Part shown: piece after piece, positions 26,378 through 34,847 of the stretch | Layout: every line of letters begins with the position of its first letter | Position numbering within the stretch: the first letter of the stretch is position 1 | From: Frondihabitans peucedani | Lineage (GTDB): Bacteria > Actinomycetota > Actinomycetes > Actinomycetales > Microbacteriaceae | Direction: 5' to 3' | Length of the DNA stretch: 64,000 bases | NCBI RefSeq assembly: GCF_039537585.1 | Contig: NZ_BAABAU010000001.1 | Coordinates: 930,001 to 994,000, forward strand | Translations under genes and position numbers: made by a program | The notes under the pieces: generated by a model | Databases searched by the model: none | What the model was told of the DNA's origin: nothing | What the model saw: the letters and a program-made list of their open reading frames with translations, nothing else

Positions 26378-27319
26378 TCAGAGCAGATGTCGCCGACGGG
26401 CAGCCCGAGGCGACGACGAGTGCGACGTCGCGGCGTAGGCACCGGCGTCGAGGTCCTCCACGAGGGTGGGGCCGGTCGGCGTCCAGCCGAGGAACGAACG
26501 CGTCGCCTCGCTCGAGGCGGCGATGTCCATCGAGAAGAAGCCGCCGAGGAAGCCGAAGTGGCCGACCGCGTCGGCAGCGTCGATGGACCTCGTCGGAACG
26601 CCCACGCTCCGGCCGATGGCCTCGGCGATCTCGCGGGTGGCGACGCCCTCCTCGGCGACGGCGTGCAGGATCCTCCCCGGCTCGGCCTTCTCGAGCGCCA
26701 GGGCGACGAGGCGGCCGGCATCCGAGATGTGCACCGCGGGCCAGCGGTTCGAGCCGTCGCCGACGTACGCCGAGACCCCGGTGCGCCGTGCGACGCCGCT
26801 CAGGATCGCGATGAAGCCGTGATCGCCGACGCCGTGGACGGTCGGGGCGAAGCGGAGGCTGACCGTCGCGACCTGCTGGTCGACGAACTCGAGGGAGCGG
26901 TTCTCGCTGCCGCCCCGGGCGGAGTCGAGCCCGTGCGCGGGCGACGCGTCGGCCTCCGTCAGCATCGCGCCGGGCGCCACGATCGCGGTCCCCGAGGCGA
27001 GGAGGAACGGGCGGCCCGATCCGGCGAGCGCCGTCCCGATCGTCTCGACGGCGTTCCGCTCGGCGAGGTTCGACGCCTGGGGGTCTGACCAGTCGTGCTT
27101 GTTGGCGAGATGCAGGACCGCGTCGGCCTCCTCCGATCCTGCGCGGAGGCTGTCGAGGTCGTCGAGGTCGCCCCGCCGGACGGTGACGCCGCGGGCCTCG
27201 AGGGCGGCGGCCGACGAGTCGGAGCGAGCGAGGCCGGTGACGTCGTGCCCGGCGGCGAGGAGCTCGGTGACGGCGGCGGAGCCGATCCAGCCGGAGGCTC
27301 CGGTGATGAAGACGCGCAT
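26378..27319 (-). CDS. NAD(P)-dependent epimerase/SDR-family oxidoreductase
   Basis: The 313-residue protein is an atypical extended SDR: TGASGWIG is the dinucleotide loop at residues 7-14, LHLAN follows the fourth strand, and later segments FAPTVHGVGDHGFI and HISDAGRLVALALE match the WcaG/YbjS-like group. The catalytic Tyr-x-x-x-Lys motif is not obvious; around residues 110-155 the sequence reads ASGTAIVAPG and ENRSLEFVDQQ, so some members are NAD-binding without classical chemistry. AGGAGAA sits seven bases before the ATG. The gene is divergent from a TetR gene and shares an operator region with it, which makes it that regulator's likely target. Confidence 0.85.
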   Translation of the reverse strand: MRVFITGASGWIGSAAVTELLAAGHDVTGLARSDSSAAALEARGVTVRRGDLDDLDSLRAGSEEADAVLHLANKHDWSDPQASNLAERNAVETIGTALAGSGRPFLLASGTAIVAPGAMLTEADASPAHGLDSARGGSENRSLEFVDQQVATVSLRFAPTVHGVGDHGFIAILSGVARRTGVSAYVGDGSNRWPAVHISDAGRLVALALEKAEPGRILHAVAEEGVATREIAEAIGRSVGVPTRSIDAADAVGHFGFLGGFFSMDIAASSEATRSFLGWTPTGPTLVEDLDAGAYAATSHSSSPRAARRRHLL

Positions 27320-27363
27320 GGTGTTCTCCTGGGGTGGTGAGCGGGCGGTGTCGGAGACTGATG

Positions 27364-27410
27364 TCAGCGACTGCTGTCACGCTACACCTCCACGTCAGCC
27401 ACTGCCATCA
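27364..27410. promoter_or_regulatory. Two direct operator-like repeats between divergent SDR and TetR genes
   Basis: TCAGCGACTGCTGTCA (27364-27379) recurs as TCAGCCACTGCCATCA (27395-27410) with 13 of 16 bases equal. The copies are spaced 31 bases apart, about three helical turns. Each copy has partial dyad character (CAGC...GCTG in the first). A minus-strand -10 candidate (TAGCGT, 27379-27384) abuts the first copy, and the TetR gene's own -10 (TAGGCT, 27426-27431) follows the second. The arrangement suits a TetR dimer pair controlling both genes. Confidence 0.5.
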
Positions 27411-27437
27411 CTGCCCCGGCATCGGTAGGCTGGGCGG

Positions 27438-28058
27438 ATGCGCTGGGAACCCGGGACGCCCGAGAGGCTGCAGGCCGCCGCCCTCGACCTCTTCGAGAGC
27501 CGCGGCTTCGACGAGACGACCGCCGCTGACATCGCCGCCGCGGTCGGCGTCACCGAGCGCACCTTCTTCCGGCACTTCGTCGACAAGCGCGAGGTGCTCT
27601 TCGGCGGTCGCGAGTTCTTCGAGGGGGCGTTCCTGCGAGGCGTGGCGGACGCTCCGGCCGACGCCGGCGCGCTCGACATCATGACTCTCGCGATCGAGGG
27701 CGCCGCCGAGTTCTTCCCGGACGAGCGGCGCGAGCACTCCCGGAAGCGCCAGCGGATCATCGTCCGGCACCCGGCCCTGCAGGAGCGCGAGCTGCTGAAG
27801 ATGGCCGGTCTCTCGAAGACGCTGGCGGCGGCCCTCCGCGACCGCGGGATCGCCGATCCGCAGGCGACGCTGGCCGCTCACAGCGGCACCACCGTCTTCA
27901 GCGTCTCGTTCCAGACCTGGGTCGGCGAGGGCGAGACGCGCGGGTTCCTCGAGATCGAGGGGGACGTCCTCCGCGAGCTCACCTCGATGGCCGCATCCGG
28001 CCCACGTAGGCCGTGGGAGGGGTACACGACTGACCCGTCGCCGAGAAGCCCGGGGTAA
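27438..28058 (+). CDS. TetR-family regulator
   Basis: The 206-residue protein carries a TetR DNA-binding domain at residues about 9-54 (RLQAAALDLFESRGFDETT, then DIAAAVGVTERTFFRHFVDK). The C-terminal ligand domain has no recognisable subfamily. The start is leaderless: TAGGCT, six bases, ATG. It is divergent from the epimerase-like SDR and lies 38 bases upstream of another SDR gene on its own strand, so either or both may be its targets. Inducers of such TetR/SDR pairs are often electrophiles or quinones, which is only a guess here. Confidence 0.88.
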   Translation: MRWEPGTPERLQAAALDLFESRGFDETTAADIAAAVGVTERTFFRHFVDKREVLFGGREFFEGAFLRGVADAPADAGALDIMTLAIEGAAEFFPDERREHSRKRQRIIVRHPALQERELLKMAGLSKTLAAALRDRGIADPQATLAAHSGTTVFSVSFQTWVGEGETRGFLEIEGDVLRELTSMAASGPRRPWEGYTTDPSPRSPG

Positions 28059-28096
28059 CGTCCCAGGCGCAGCCCACCCCCTACGAGAGGAACACC

Positions 28097-28897
28097 GTGG
28101 ATCTCGGCATCTCAGGCAAGAAGGCCCTCGTCACCGGAGCCGACTCCGGCATCGGCTGGCACACCGCCAGGCAGCTCCTCTCGGAGGGCGTGACCGTCGT
28201 CATCAGCGATCGCGACCAGGAGAAGCTCGACGCTGCAGCCGCGGCGCTCGGCGCGAGCGACGGCCGCCTGTTCGCCTTCGCCGCCGACATCCGGAGCACG
28301 GACGACCTCGCGGCCCTGCACGGGCGGGTCGCCGAGGCGGTCGGCGAGATCGACATCCTGGTGCAGTCGGCCGGGATCACGGGCGCGCAGGGACTCTTCC
28401 ACGAGATCGACGACGAGGGCTGGACCTCGACCCTCGAGACCGACCTGCTCGGGCCGGTCCGCCTCGTCCGCGAGTTCCTCCCCGACCTCCGCTCCGGCGG
28501 CTGGGGCCGCCTGGTGCTCGTCGCCTCGGAGGACGCGCTGCAGCCCTACGACGACGAGCTGCCCTACTGCGCCGCCAAGGCCGGGGTGATGTCGTTCGCC
28601 AAGGGCCTCTCGCGCTCCTACGCGACCGAGGGCCTCCTCGTGAACACCGTCGGGCCGGCCTTCATCAACACGCCGATGACCGACGCGATGATGACGAAGC
28701 GCTCCGAGCAGCGAGGCTCGTCGTTCGACGAGGCCATCGACTCGTTCCTCGAGGAGGAGCGGCCGTACATGGAGCTGAAGCGCCGCGGCGAGCCCGACGA
28801 GGTCGCGAGCGTCATCACGTTCCTCTGCTCCGAGGCCGCCAGCTTCGTCAACGGCAGCAACTACCGGGTCGACTCCGGCTCGGTCGCGACGATCTGA
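28097..28897 (+). CDS. Short-chain dehydrogenase/reductase
   Basis: The 266-residue classical SDR has TGADSGIG (cofactor loop, residues about 13-20), the D-I-R segment after beta 3, S-A-G in place of the common N-A-G, a catalytic Ser in VASED, and the YCAAK catalytic motif. The closing VNGSNYRVDSGS segment is typical of this family. The GTG start follows GAGAGGAAC. It begins 38 bases after the TetR gene and could be cotranscribed with it. The substrate is unknown. Sugar alcohol or sugar acid oxidation would agree with the adjacent SMP-30 lactonase gene. Confidence 0.88.
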   Translation: MDLGISGKKALVTGADSGIGWHTARQLLSEGVTVVISDRDQEKLDAAAAALGASDGRLFAFAADIRSTDDLAALHGRVAEAVGEIDILVQSAGITGAQGLFHEIDDEGWTSTLETDLLGPVRLVREFLPDLRSGGWGRLVLVASEDALQPYDDELPYCAAKAGVMSFAKGLSRSYATEGLLVNTVGPAFINTPMTDAMMTKRSEQRGSSFDEAIDSFLEEERPYMELKRRGEPDEVASVITFLCSEAASFVNGSNYRVDSGSVATI

Positions 28898-28898
28898 G

Positions 28899-29753
28899 TC
28901 AGCCGAACAGGCGCGGCGGGAGGCCCTTCCGGTCGAGGGCGCAGGTGAAGATGCCGCCCGAGAGCGGGTGCTCCTCGAGGTCCTCCTCGGTCGCGTTCTC
29001 GCGGGCCGAGCAGACGAACAGCGTCGACCCGTCTGGGCCCCCGATCGTCACGCCGGTGACGTTCTTCACCGGGAACGCGATCCGCTCGAGCTCCTCGCCG
29101 GTCGCTCCGAGGTGCACGACGACCCCCTCGCCGTAGAGGGCGCTCCAGAACTCGCCCCGTTCATCCTGCACGAGGCCGTCGTGCGGCCCGCCGCTCGTCC
29201 ACGGCACGAGCTCGCCCAGGGTGCCCTCCGCGTTCCAGGGCGCCCGGAAGATCGTCGAGACCGCCGTGTCGGTGACCCAGATCGCGCTGCCGTCGACGGC
29301 GAACTCGATGCCGTTGGCCGTGCCGAAGCCGCCCGCCAGCACGGTCATCTCTCCGTCCGGCGCGATGCGGTAGAGACCCGCGTCGGGCTCGTGCGACACG
29401 AAGTCCATGCCGCCGACGACGAAGGCGCCGAACGGGTCGCACTTGCCCTCGTTGAAGCGGATGCCGGGGTCGGAGTGCCGGATCCGGGCGACCTCCCCCG
29501 TGATCCTGCCCTCGCCGTCGAGCGACACCACGGAGTCGCCGAGCGCCGCGACGAATCCGCCGCCGCGCTGGGGCTGGATCGACGCCAGCGGCGGGGGCAC
29601 GGCGACCGCCCGATCGGCGGATCCGTCGGCCGAGATCCGGTGGAGGAGGCCTGCGGTGATGTCGCACCAGACGAGCTCCTGCGCGTCGTCGTCCCAGACG
29701 GGAGACTCGGCGAGGATGGCGCGGGCATCGGTGAACAGCTGAACGTCGGTCAT
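28899..29753 (-). CDS. SMP-30/gluconolactonase-type protein
   Basis: The 284-residue six-bladed beta-propeller protein carries the family landmarks: ESPVWDD (metal-ligand Glu), RFNEGKCDPFGAFVVGGM with the metal-binding Asn, GTANGIEF (second Asn), and GGPHDGLVQDERGEFWSALYGEG containing the catalytic Asp. It would hydrolyse a sugar lactone such as gluconolactone in an oxidative sugar pathway. It is tail-to-tail with the SDR gene, with one base between the stops, and the two enzymes could act in sequence (dehydrogenation, then lactone opening), although they are transcribed from opposite strands. Confidence 0.87.
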   Translation of the reverse strand: MTDVQLFTDARAILAESPVWDDDAQELVWCDITAGLLHRISADGSADRAVAVPPPLASIQPQRGGGFVAALGDSVVSLDGEGRITGEVARIRHSDPGIRFNEGKCDPFGAFVVGGMDFVSHEPDAGLYRIAPDGEMTVLAGGFGTANGIEFAVDGSAIWVTDTAVSTIFRAPWNAEGTLGELVPWTSGGPHDGLVQDERGEFWSALYGEGVVVHLGATGEELERIAFPVKNVTGVTIGGPDGSTLFVCSARENATEEDLEEHPLSGGIFTCALDRKGLPPRLFG

Positions 29754-29792
29754 CCGGCCGGTCTATCAGCATCCGAGGAGCACCGTAGAGGG

Positions 29793-31649
29793 GTGACTAC
29801 GCAACTCGAATCGATTACTGTGCAGGGCTTCCACGCCCCCTTCGAGCGGGACGGCGGCTACGTCCCGCTCCGCGCCTACGCCGGCATCGGCGACGGCCGG
29901 ACGATCGCGCTCATCGCCGACGACGGCCAGATCGACTGGCTGCCGCTGCCCGAGATGAACACCGAGCCGGTCATCGCCGGCCTCGTCGACGCCTCGTCGG
30001 GCGGCCGATTCGAGCTGCGCCCGACCGCTGACTTCGAGGTCGAGCGGTCGTACATCGAGGGGTCGAACGTCCTGACCACCCGCTTCCGCACCGAGACCGG
30101 CACCGTCGAGATCACCGACGCGCTCGTCACGGGCGTCGCCGGCCGCCTCCCCTGGGCCGAGCTGGTGCGCAGGATCGTGGGGCTCGAGGGCTCTGTCGAC
30201 CTGACCTGGGCCGTCGTGCCCGGCAACAACTTCGGCACCGAGCCGGTCACCCGGGTCGACACGGTCCACGGGCCGCTCCTCCGCGCCGGCGACATCAACC
30301 TGGTGCTGATCGGGTCCGACCACGGCCGGACCGACCCGACCGAGGAGGGCGACGGCGAGGTCGAAGGGCCGCTGGAGTTCCGCGGGGCGTTCACGACCGC
30401 AGAGGGATCCCGGCACATCCTCTGCCTCTGCGGCACCGACGACGAGCCGATCCACCTTCCCAACGCCGACGTCGTCGACCAGGGAATCGACCGCACGGTC
30501 GACAACTGGGAGCTGTGGTCGAAGAACTTCCACTGGGACGGCCCGTGGTCGGAGACCGTCACCCGGTCGATGCTCGCTCTCAAGCTCCTGATCTACAGCC
30601 CCACCGGCGCGATCGCGGCGGCGGCGACGGCCGGCCTCCCCGAAGACAGGACCGGCGACAAGAACTGGGACTACCGGTACGCGTGGGTGCGCGACCTCGC
30701 CTACACGGTCGGCGCCCTGCTCGACTTCGGCCTCCGCGAGGAGCCGCACGCCGCCGTGTCGTGGATCCTGAACTGCCTCAAGGAGCACGGCCGCGAGATG
30801 CACATCTTCTTCGGCCTCGACGGCTCGCTGCCGGACGGCACCCACGAGACCGGCTCCGAGGGCTGGCGCGGGATCGGGCCGGTGTACTCCGGCAACCCGG
30901 CCTCCGACCAGCTGCAGCTCGGCGTCTACGCCGACATCCTGGCGATCCTGAGCCGCTACGCGTCCGGCGGCAACATCATCGACGCCTCGACCGACCGGCT
31001 GCTCTGCTCGTTCGCCGACGACGCGTGCCGGCGCTGGGAGGAGAAGGACAGCGGGATGTGGGAGCTGAAGGACCTCCAGCACTACACCTCGAGCAAGATG
31101 GGCTGCTGGCAGGCGATCGACTCCGCCGTGCACCTCGCGGAGATCGGGCAGCTCCACCCGGACCCCGACGACCTCGAGGCCTGGAAGCGCAACAAGACGC
31201 TCATCGAGGAGTGGGTCTCCGAGAACGCCTGGTCGGAGGAGCGGGGCGCGTACCTCATGCACCCGGGGTCCGACCGGCTCGACGCGTCCGTGCTGCTGCA
31301 CGCGCCCACCGGCTTCGACCGCGGCGAGCGCATGTCGCGCACGATCGACGCCATCCGCGCCGAGCTCGGCCGCGGCTCCCTCCTCTACCGCTACAGCGGC
31401 ATGCCCGACGAGGAGAGCACGTTCGTGGCCTGCGCCTTCTGGTGCGCGTCCGCGCTCGCCTGCGTCGGCCGGGTCGACGAGGCCGTCGAGATGATGGACG
31501 ACCTGGTCGGGCAGGTGAACGACGTGGGCATGCTGGCGGAGATGATCTCCGAGGACGGCGACTTCATGGGCAACCTGCCGCAGGGCCTCAGCCACCTCGC
31601 CCTGGTCAACGCCGCGATCACGATCTCGCAGCTGACGGAGAAGGACTGA
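29793..31649 (+). CDS. Cytosolic glycoside hydrolase family 15 protein (trehalase/glucoamylase-like)
   Basis: The 618-residue enzyme has an N-terminal beta-sandwich (begins VTTQLESITVQG, with RAYAGIGDGRTIALIADDGQIDWL) and a C-terminal alpha/alpha barrel. Barrel motifs are YRYAWVRDLAYTV, GWRGIGPVYSGNPASDQLQLG, MWELKDLQHYTSSKMGCW with acid Glu424, and DEESTFVACAFW with Glu541. No signal peptide is visible. Actinobacterial GH15 members of this length include the mycobacterial trehalase as well as isomaltose-type glucosidases. The otsAB genes elsewhere in the window make trehalose turnover plausible. The open frame runs another 275 codons upstream, but that stretch is antisense to the lactonase gene, so the GTG at 29793 is chosen. 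Confidence 0.87.
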   Translation: MTTQLESITVQGFHAPFERDGGYVPLRAYAGIGDGRTIALIADDGQIDWLPLPEMNTEPVIAGLVDASSGGRFELRPTADFEVERSYIEGSNVLTTRFRTETGTVEITDALVTGVAGRLPWAELVRRIVGLEGSVDLTWAVVPGNNFGTEPVTRVDTVHGPLLRAGDINLVLIGSDHGRTDPTEEGDGEVEGPLEFRGAFTTAEGSRHILCLCGTDDEPIHLPNADVVDQGIDRTVDNWELWSKNFHWDGPWSETVTRSMLALKLLIYSPTGAIAAAATAGLPEDRTGDKNWDYRYAWVRDLAYTVGALLDFGLREEPHAAVSWILNCLKEHGREMHIFFGLDGSLPDGTHETGSEGWRGIGPVYSGNPASDQLQLGVYADILAILSRYASGGNIIDASTDRLLCSFADDACRRWEEKDSGMWELKDLQHYTSSKMGCWQAIDSAVHLAEIGQLHPDPDDLEAWKRNKTLIEEWVSENAWSEERGAYLMHPGSDRLDASVLLHAPTGFDRGERMSRTIDAIRAELGRGSLLYRYSGMPDEESTFVACAFWCASALACVGRVDEAVEMMDDLVGQVNDVGMLAEMISEDGDFMGNLPQGLSHLALVNAAITISQLTEKD

Positions 31650-31683
31650 TCGGGCGAGGCGTCGTGGGCGTACCGTCTGCAGC

Positions 31684-31974
31684 ATGGCAGCGAAAGCGAC
31701 GAAGGCCGAGAAAGACAACCCGGCTCTCAAAGACCCCGACCTCTACGCCGAGCTGAAGGCCGACGGCAACTCGTCCGAGAAGGCGGCCAGGATCTCGAAC
31801 GCGGCCGCGAAGAAGGGCAGCAGCCGGTCCGAGATCGGCCGGAAGGGCGGCGAGAGCGGCTCGTACGACGACTGGACCGTCGCAGATCTGCGGAAGCGCG
31901 CCAAGGAGCTCGGCCTCACGGGCTACTCCGGCAAGAAGAAGGCCGACCTGGTGAAGGCGCTCCGTGACCGCTGA
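31684..31974 (+). CDS. Rho-N/SAP-like domain small basic protein
   Basis: The 96-residue protein has a charged N-terminal half (KATKAEKDNPALKDPDLYAELKADG, then a Ser/Lys-rich link). The C-terminal helix-extended-loop-helix of the Rho termination factor N-domain/SAP type follows (DWTVADLRKRAKELGLTGYSGKKKADLVKAL, residues about 61-92). Such domains bind nucleic acid. Proteins of this arrangement are common in actinobacteria next to DNA-repair genes, and ku and ligD lie 1-3 kb downstream here. TACCGT lies seven bases upstream of the ATG. Confidence 0.85.
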   Translation: MAAKATKAEKDNPALKDPDLYAELKADGNSSEKAARISNAAAKKGSSRSEIGRKGGESGSYDDWTVADLRKRAKELGLTGYSGKKKADLVKALRDR

Positions 31975-32010
31975 GTCTCCGATCGATTCCGACAGAATGA
32001 GACTCACCCC

Positions 32011-32934
32011 ATGACCCGCACCATCCTCCTCGCCGGCGCCACCGGCGATCTCGGCCAGCGCGTCGTCCGCGAGCTCCTGCAGCACGACGTCCGCCTCCGG
32101 GTCCTCACGCGGCAAGGCAGCGCGACGGCCACGGCGGTCTTCGGCGACGACGACCGAGTCGAGGTCGTGCGGGCCTCGTACTCCGACCACGCCGCGTTGA
32201 CGAGAGCCGCTGCGGGCGCGGACGTCGTCGTGTCGACCGTCAGCGGAATCCGACCCGTGATCGTCGATGCACAGCGCGCCCTGTTGAGGGCGGCCGTCGC
32301 GGCAGGAGTGCCCCGGTTCATCCCGTCGGACTACTCGGCCGACTACCGCTCGATCGCCCCGGGCACCAACCGCAACTTCGAGCTCCGACGGGAGTTCGCC
32401 GCCGACGTCGACGCAGCTCCCGTCCAGGCGACCTCCATCCTCAACGGGATGTTCACCGACCTGCTCACCGACCAGGCGCCCATGATCCTGTTCGACCGTC
32501 GACGAGTCCTCTTCTGGTCGTCCGCCGACCAGATCCTCGACTTCACGACCAAAGACGACGTCGCCCGGGTCACTGCCCGTGTCGCGCTCGACGACGACGC
32601 TACCCGCGTCGTGGAGATCGCCGGCTCGCAGGTGACCGCCCGGGAAGTCGCCCGGACGATGACCGACCTCACCGGGAAACCGTTCAAGCCGCAGTGGGCC
32701 GGCACCACCGGGACGCTGTCCGCGATGAGCACGGTCGTCCGGCGCCTGTCCCAGAGCGGAGACGAGACGTTCCCGGCCTGGCAGGGCATGCAGTACTTCG
32801 TCAGCATGTTCAGCGGGCAGGCGCAGCTGCGGCACGTCGACAACGACCGCTACGGCCCGCACGCCTGGACCACGGTCCGAGACGTCCTGCAGGAGCACCT
32901 CACCCCGAAGAAGGAGTCACCGGCGGCTCCGTAG
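32011..32934 (+). CDS. NmrA-like NAD(P)-binding protein
   Basis: The 307-residue protein is an atypical SDR of the NmrA/isoflavone-reductase type. It has an N-terminal GATGDLGQRV dinucleotide loop, VVSTVSG after strand four and the PRFIPSDYSADYRS segment. The C-terminal part FTTKDDVARVTARVALDD, then ATRVVEIAGSQVTAREVARTM, is typical of the group. Substrate and reaction are unknown, and some relatives act as redox sensors. It ends 40 bases before the convergent ku gene. A CAGAAT hexamer 12 bases before the ATG may be its -10. Confidence 0.83.
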   Translation: MTRTILLAGATGDLGQRVVRELLQHDVRLRVLTRQGSATATAVFGDDDRVEVVRASYSDHAALTRAAAGADVVVSTVSGIRPVIVDAQRALLRAAVAAGVPRFIPSDYSADYRSIAPGTNRNFELRREFAADVDAAPVQATSILNGMFTDLLTDQAPMILFDRRRVLFWSSADQILDFTTKDDVARVTARVALDDDATRVVEIAGSQVTAREVARTMTDLTGKPFKPQWAGTTGTLSAMSTVVRRLSQSGDETFPAWQGMQYFVSMFSGQAQLRHVDNDRYGPHAWTTVRDVLQEHLTPKKESPAAP

Positions 32935-32974
32935 AGCCGCCCGAACTCCTGCGGCCGAGACGCCGACGACCGGC

Positions 32975-33847
32975 TCAGCCGGCCTTGGGAGTCGACTTCG
33001 TCGGCTTGGACTTCGCGGCCGAGTGCGACTTCTTCGCGGCGCCCGCCTTCGAGCGGTTCTTCTCGACGCTCGCCCGCAGCGCCGACATCAGGTCGATGAC
33101 CTCGCCGCCGTCGTCGTCCTTCTCGTCGTCCTCCTCCGACTCGCCGAAGGTGGCCTCGGTGTCGATCGACTCGCCCTCCTTCAGCTTGGCGTCGATCAGC
33201 TGCTGCAGCTCGCGCTGGTAGTCGTCGCTGAAGTCCGCCGGCTCGAAGTCGTCCGAGAGGTTGTCGACGAGGCTGGCCGAGAGGTCGAGCTCCTTGTCGC
33301 TGATCCGGGTGCTCTTGCTGAGGGCGGGGAAGTCGGCCTCCCGGACCTCGTCGTCCCAGAGGAGCGACTGCAGCATCAGGACCTTGCCGCGGACGCGGAG
33401 GGCGCCGAGGCGCGTCTTCTGCCGCAGCGAGAAGTGGACGATCGCCGTGCGGTCGGTCTCCTCGAGGGTGCGGCGGAGCAGGACGTACGCCTTGGGCGAC
33501 GACCCGTCGGGCTCCAGGAAGTACGAGCGGTCGAACATGATCGGATCGAGCTGGTCGCTCGGGACGAACTCGAGGACGTCGATCTCGCGACTCTTCTCCT
33601 CGGGCAGCGACTTGAGGTCGTCGGCGGTCAGCACCACCGTGCGGTCGCCGTCGTCGTAGGCCTTGTCGATGTGCTCGTAGTCGACGACCTTGCCGCACAC
33701 CTCGCACCGCCGCTGGTAGCGGATCCTGCCGCCGTCCTTGTCGTGCACCTGGTGCAGCGAGATGTCGTGGTCTTCCGTCGCGCTGTAGACCTTCACCGGC
33801 ACGTTGACCAGGCCGAAGGTGATGGCGCCTCTCCAAATCGATCGCAT
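32975..33847 (-). CDS. ku: Ku DNA-end-binding protein of bacterial NHEJ
   Basis: The 290-residue homodimeric Ku begins MRSIWRGAITFGLVNVPVK, the bacterial Ku signature, and keeps the ring-forming core through about residue 255. A zinc-hook-like CEVC pair sits near residues 48-51. The tail is acidic (EEDDEKDDD) and then Lys/Ala/Ser-rich (AAKKSHSAAKSKPTKSTPKAG), the type of basic extension that helps Ku thread along DNA and recruit LigD. It loads on double-strand ends and recruits LigD, encoded 1 kb away on the other strand. The start is AACAAT, six bases, ATG. Confidence 0.96.
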   Translation of the reverse strand: MRSIWRGAITFGLVNVPVKVYSATEDHDISLHQVHDKDGGRIRYQRRCEVCGKVVDYEHIDKAYDDGDRTVVLTADDLKSLPEEKSREIDVLEFVPSDQLDPIMFDRSYFLEPDGSSPKAYVLLRRTLEETDRTAIVHFSLRQKTRLGALRVRGKVLMLQSLLWDDEVREADFPALSKSTRISDKELDLSASLVDNLSDDFEPADFSDDYQRELQQLIDAKLKEGESIDTEATFGESEEDDEKDDDGGEVIDLMSALRASVEKNRSKAGAAKKSHSAAKSKPTKSTPKAG

Positions 33848-33927
33848 GCCGCCATTGTTCTCCGCCCCTCGCCGACGGGGTACAAATCGACAGCGCGCCC
33901 AGCGTCCGGACGAGTTTGCTGGTCGGC

Positions 33928-34815
33928 ATGAGCCAGTACGACAAGAAGGACCCGATCAGCCTCTACCCGCAGCCGCCGTTCCCGGAGCAGGATCAGTCGC
34001 TCCCCGGGCGCGCGTCGAAGATGGACCCGAAGCCCGACCACGGCGAGGAGAGCTACGTCGGCCGCGAGCGCCTCACCGGATTCCGCGGGATCGTCACGGG
34101 AGCCGACTCCGGGATCGGTCGCGCCGCCGCGATCGCCCTCTCCCGCGAGGGCGCCGACCTCGTGCTCACGTACCTCCCCGAGGAGCAGCCCGACGCCGAG
34201 GAGGTGCGCGACCTGCTCGAGAACGAGGGCCGTCGCGCGATCCTGGTGCCCGGAGACCTGTCGGACGAGGCGTTCTGCTTCGAGCTCGTGAAGCGCGCCG
34301 TCGAGGAGCTCGGCGGACTCGACACCCTGGTGATGGTCGCCGGCCACCAGGAGAGCCACGACGACATCCTCGAGATGACGACCGAGGGCATCGACAACAC
34401 CTTCAAGACCAACATCTACTCGCTGTTCTGGCTGAGCCAGGCCGTCATCCCGCACCTCGAACCCGGCTCGTCGATCGTGACGACGGGATCGATCCAGGGC
34501 AACCAGCCCTCCCCCGACAAGCTCGACTACGCCGTGTCGAAGGGCGCCATCGGCGTCTTCACGGCGGCGCTCGCCCAGCAGCTCGCGCCGAAGGGGATCC
34601 GCGTGAACTCGGTCGCCCCCGGCCCGATCTGGACGCCGCTCCAGCCCGCGTCGAGCGATCCCGAGACCGTGTCGCACTTCGGCGAGGACTCCCCCTACGG
34701 CCGCCCCGGGCAGCCCGCCGAGCTCGGCGCCGCCTACGTCCACCTGGTCAGCCCCGAGTCGAGCTACACCTCGGGCACGACGATCACGATCGCCGGAGCG
34801 ACGCCGGCCTACTGA
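33928..34815 (+). CDS. SDR-family oxidoreductase, general-stress (YghA/YdaD) type
   Basis: The product from ATG 33928 is 295 residues. A 45-residue N-terminal arm (KKDPISLYPQPPFPEQ and later GRASKMDPKPDHGEE) is characteristic of the YghA/general stress protein 39 subgroup. The classical SDR core follows with TGADSGIGRA, the VAG motif replacing NAG, catalytic Ser in TTGSIQG and the YAVSK motif. The C-terminal SSYTSGTTITIAGA closes the tetramer interface. An in-frame TTG four codons upstream (33916) is a poorer choice. It sits between divergent ku and codirectional ligD, 32 bases before the latter, so it may be expressed with the repair ligase under stress. Confidence 0.87.
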   Translation: MSQYDKKDPISLYPQPPFPEQDQSLPGRASKMDPKPDHGEESYVGRERLTGFRGIVTGADSGIGRAAAIALSREGADLVLTYLPEEQPDAEEVRDLLENEGRRAILVPGDLSDEAFCFELVKRAVEELGGLDTLVMVAGHQESHDDILEMTTEGIDNTFKTNIYSLFWLSQAVIPHLEPGSSIVTTGSIQGNQPSPDKLDYAVSKGAIGVFTAALAQQLAPKGIRVNSVAPGPIWTPLQPASSDPETVSHFGEDSPYGRPGQPAELGAAYVHLVSPESSYTSGTTITIAGATPAY

Positions 34816-34847
34816 CACGGACGCGGTCAGGAGAGCAGGATCGCAGC

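Noticed and set aside
28968-29792. N-terminal extension of the GH15 enzyme
   Set aside because: Antisense to the SMP-30 lactonase gene, no GH15 similarity.
33804-34847. N-terminal extension of ligD
   Set aside because: Overlaps the SDR gene in another frame. LigD homologues start near MATRSRGERVS.
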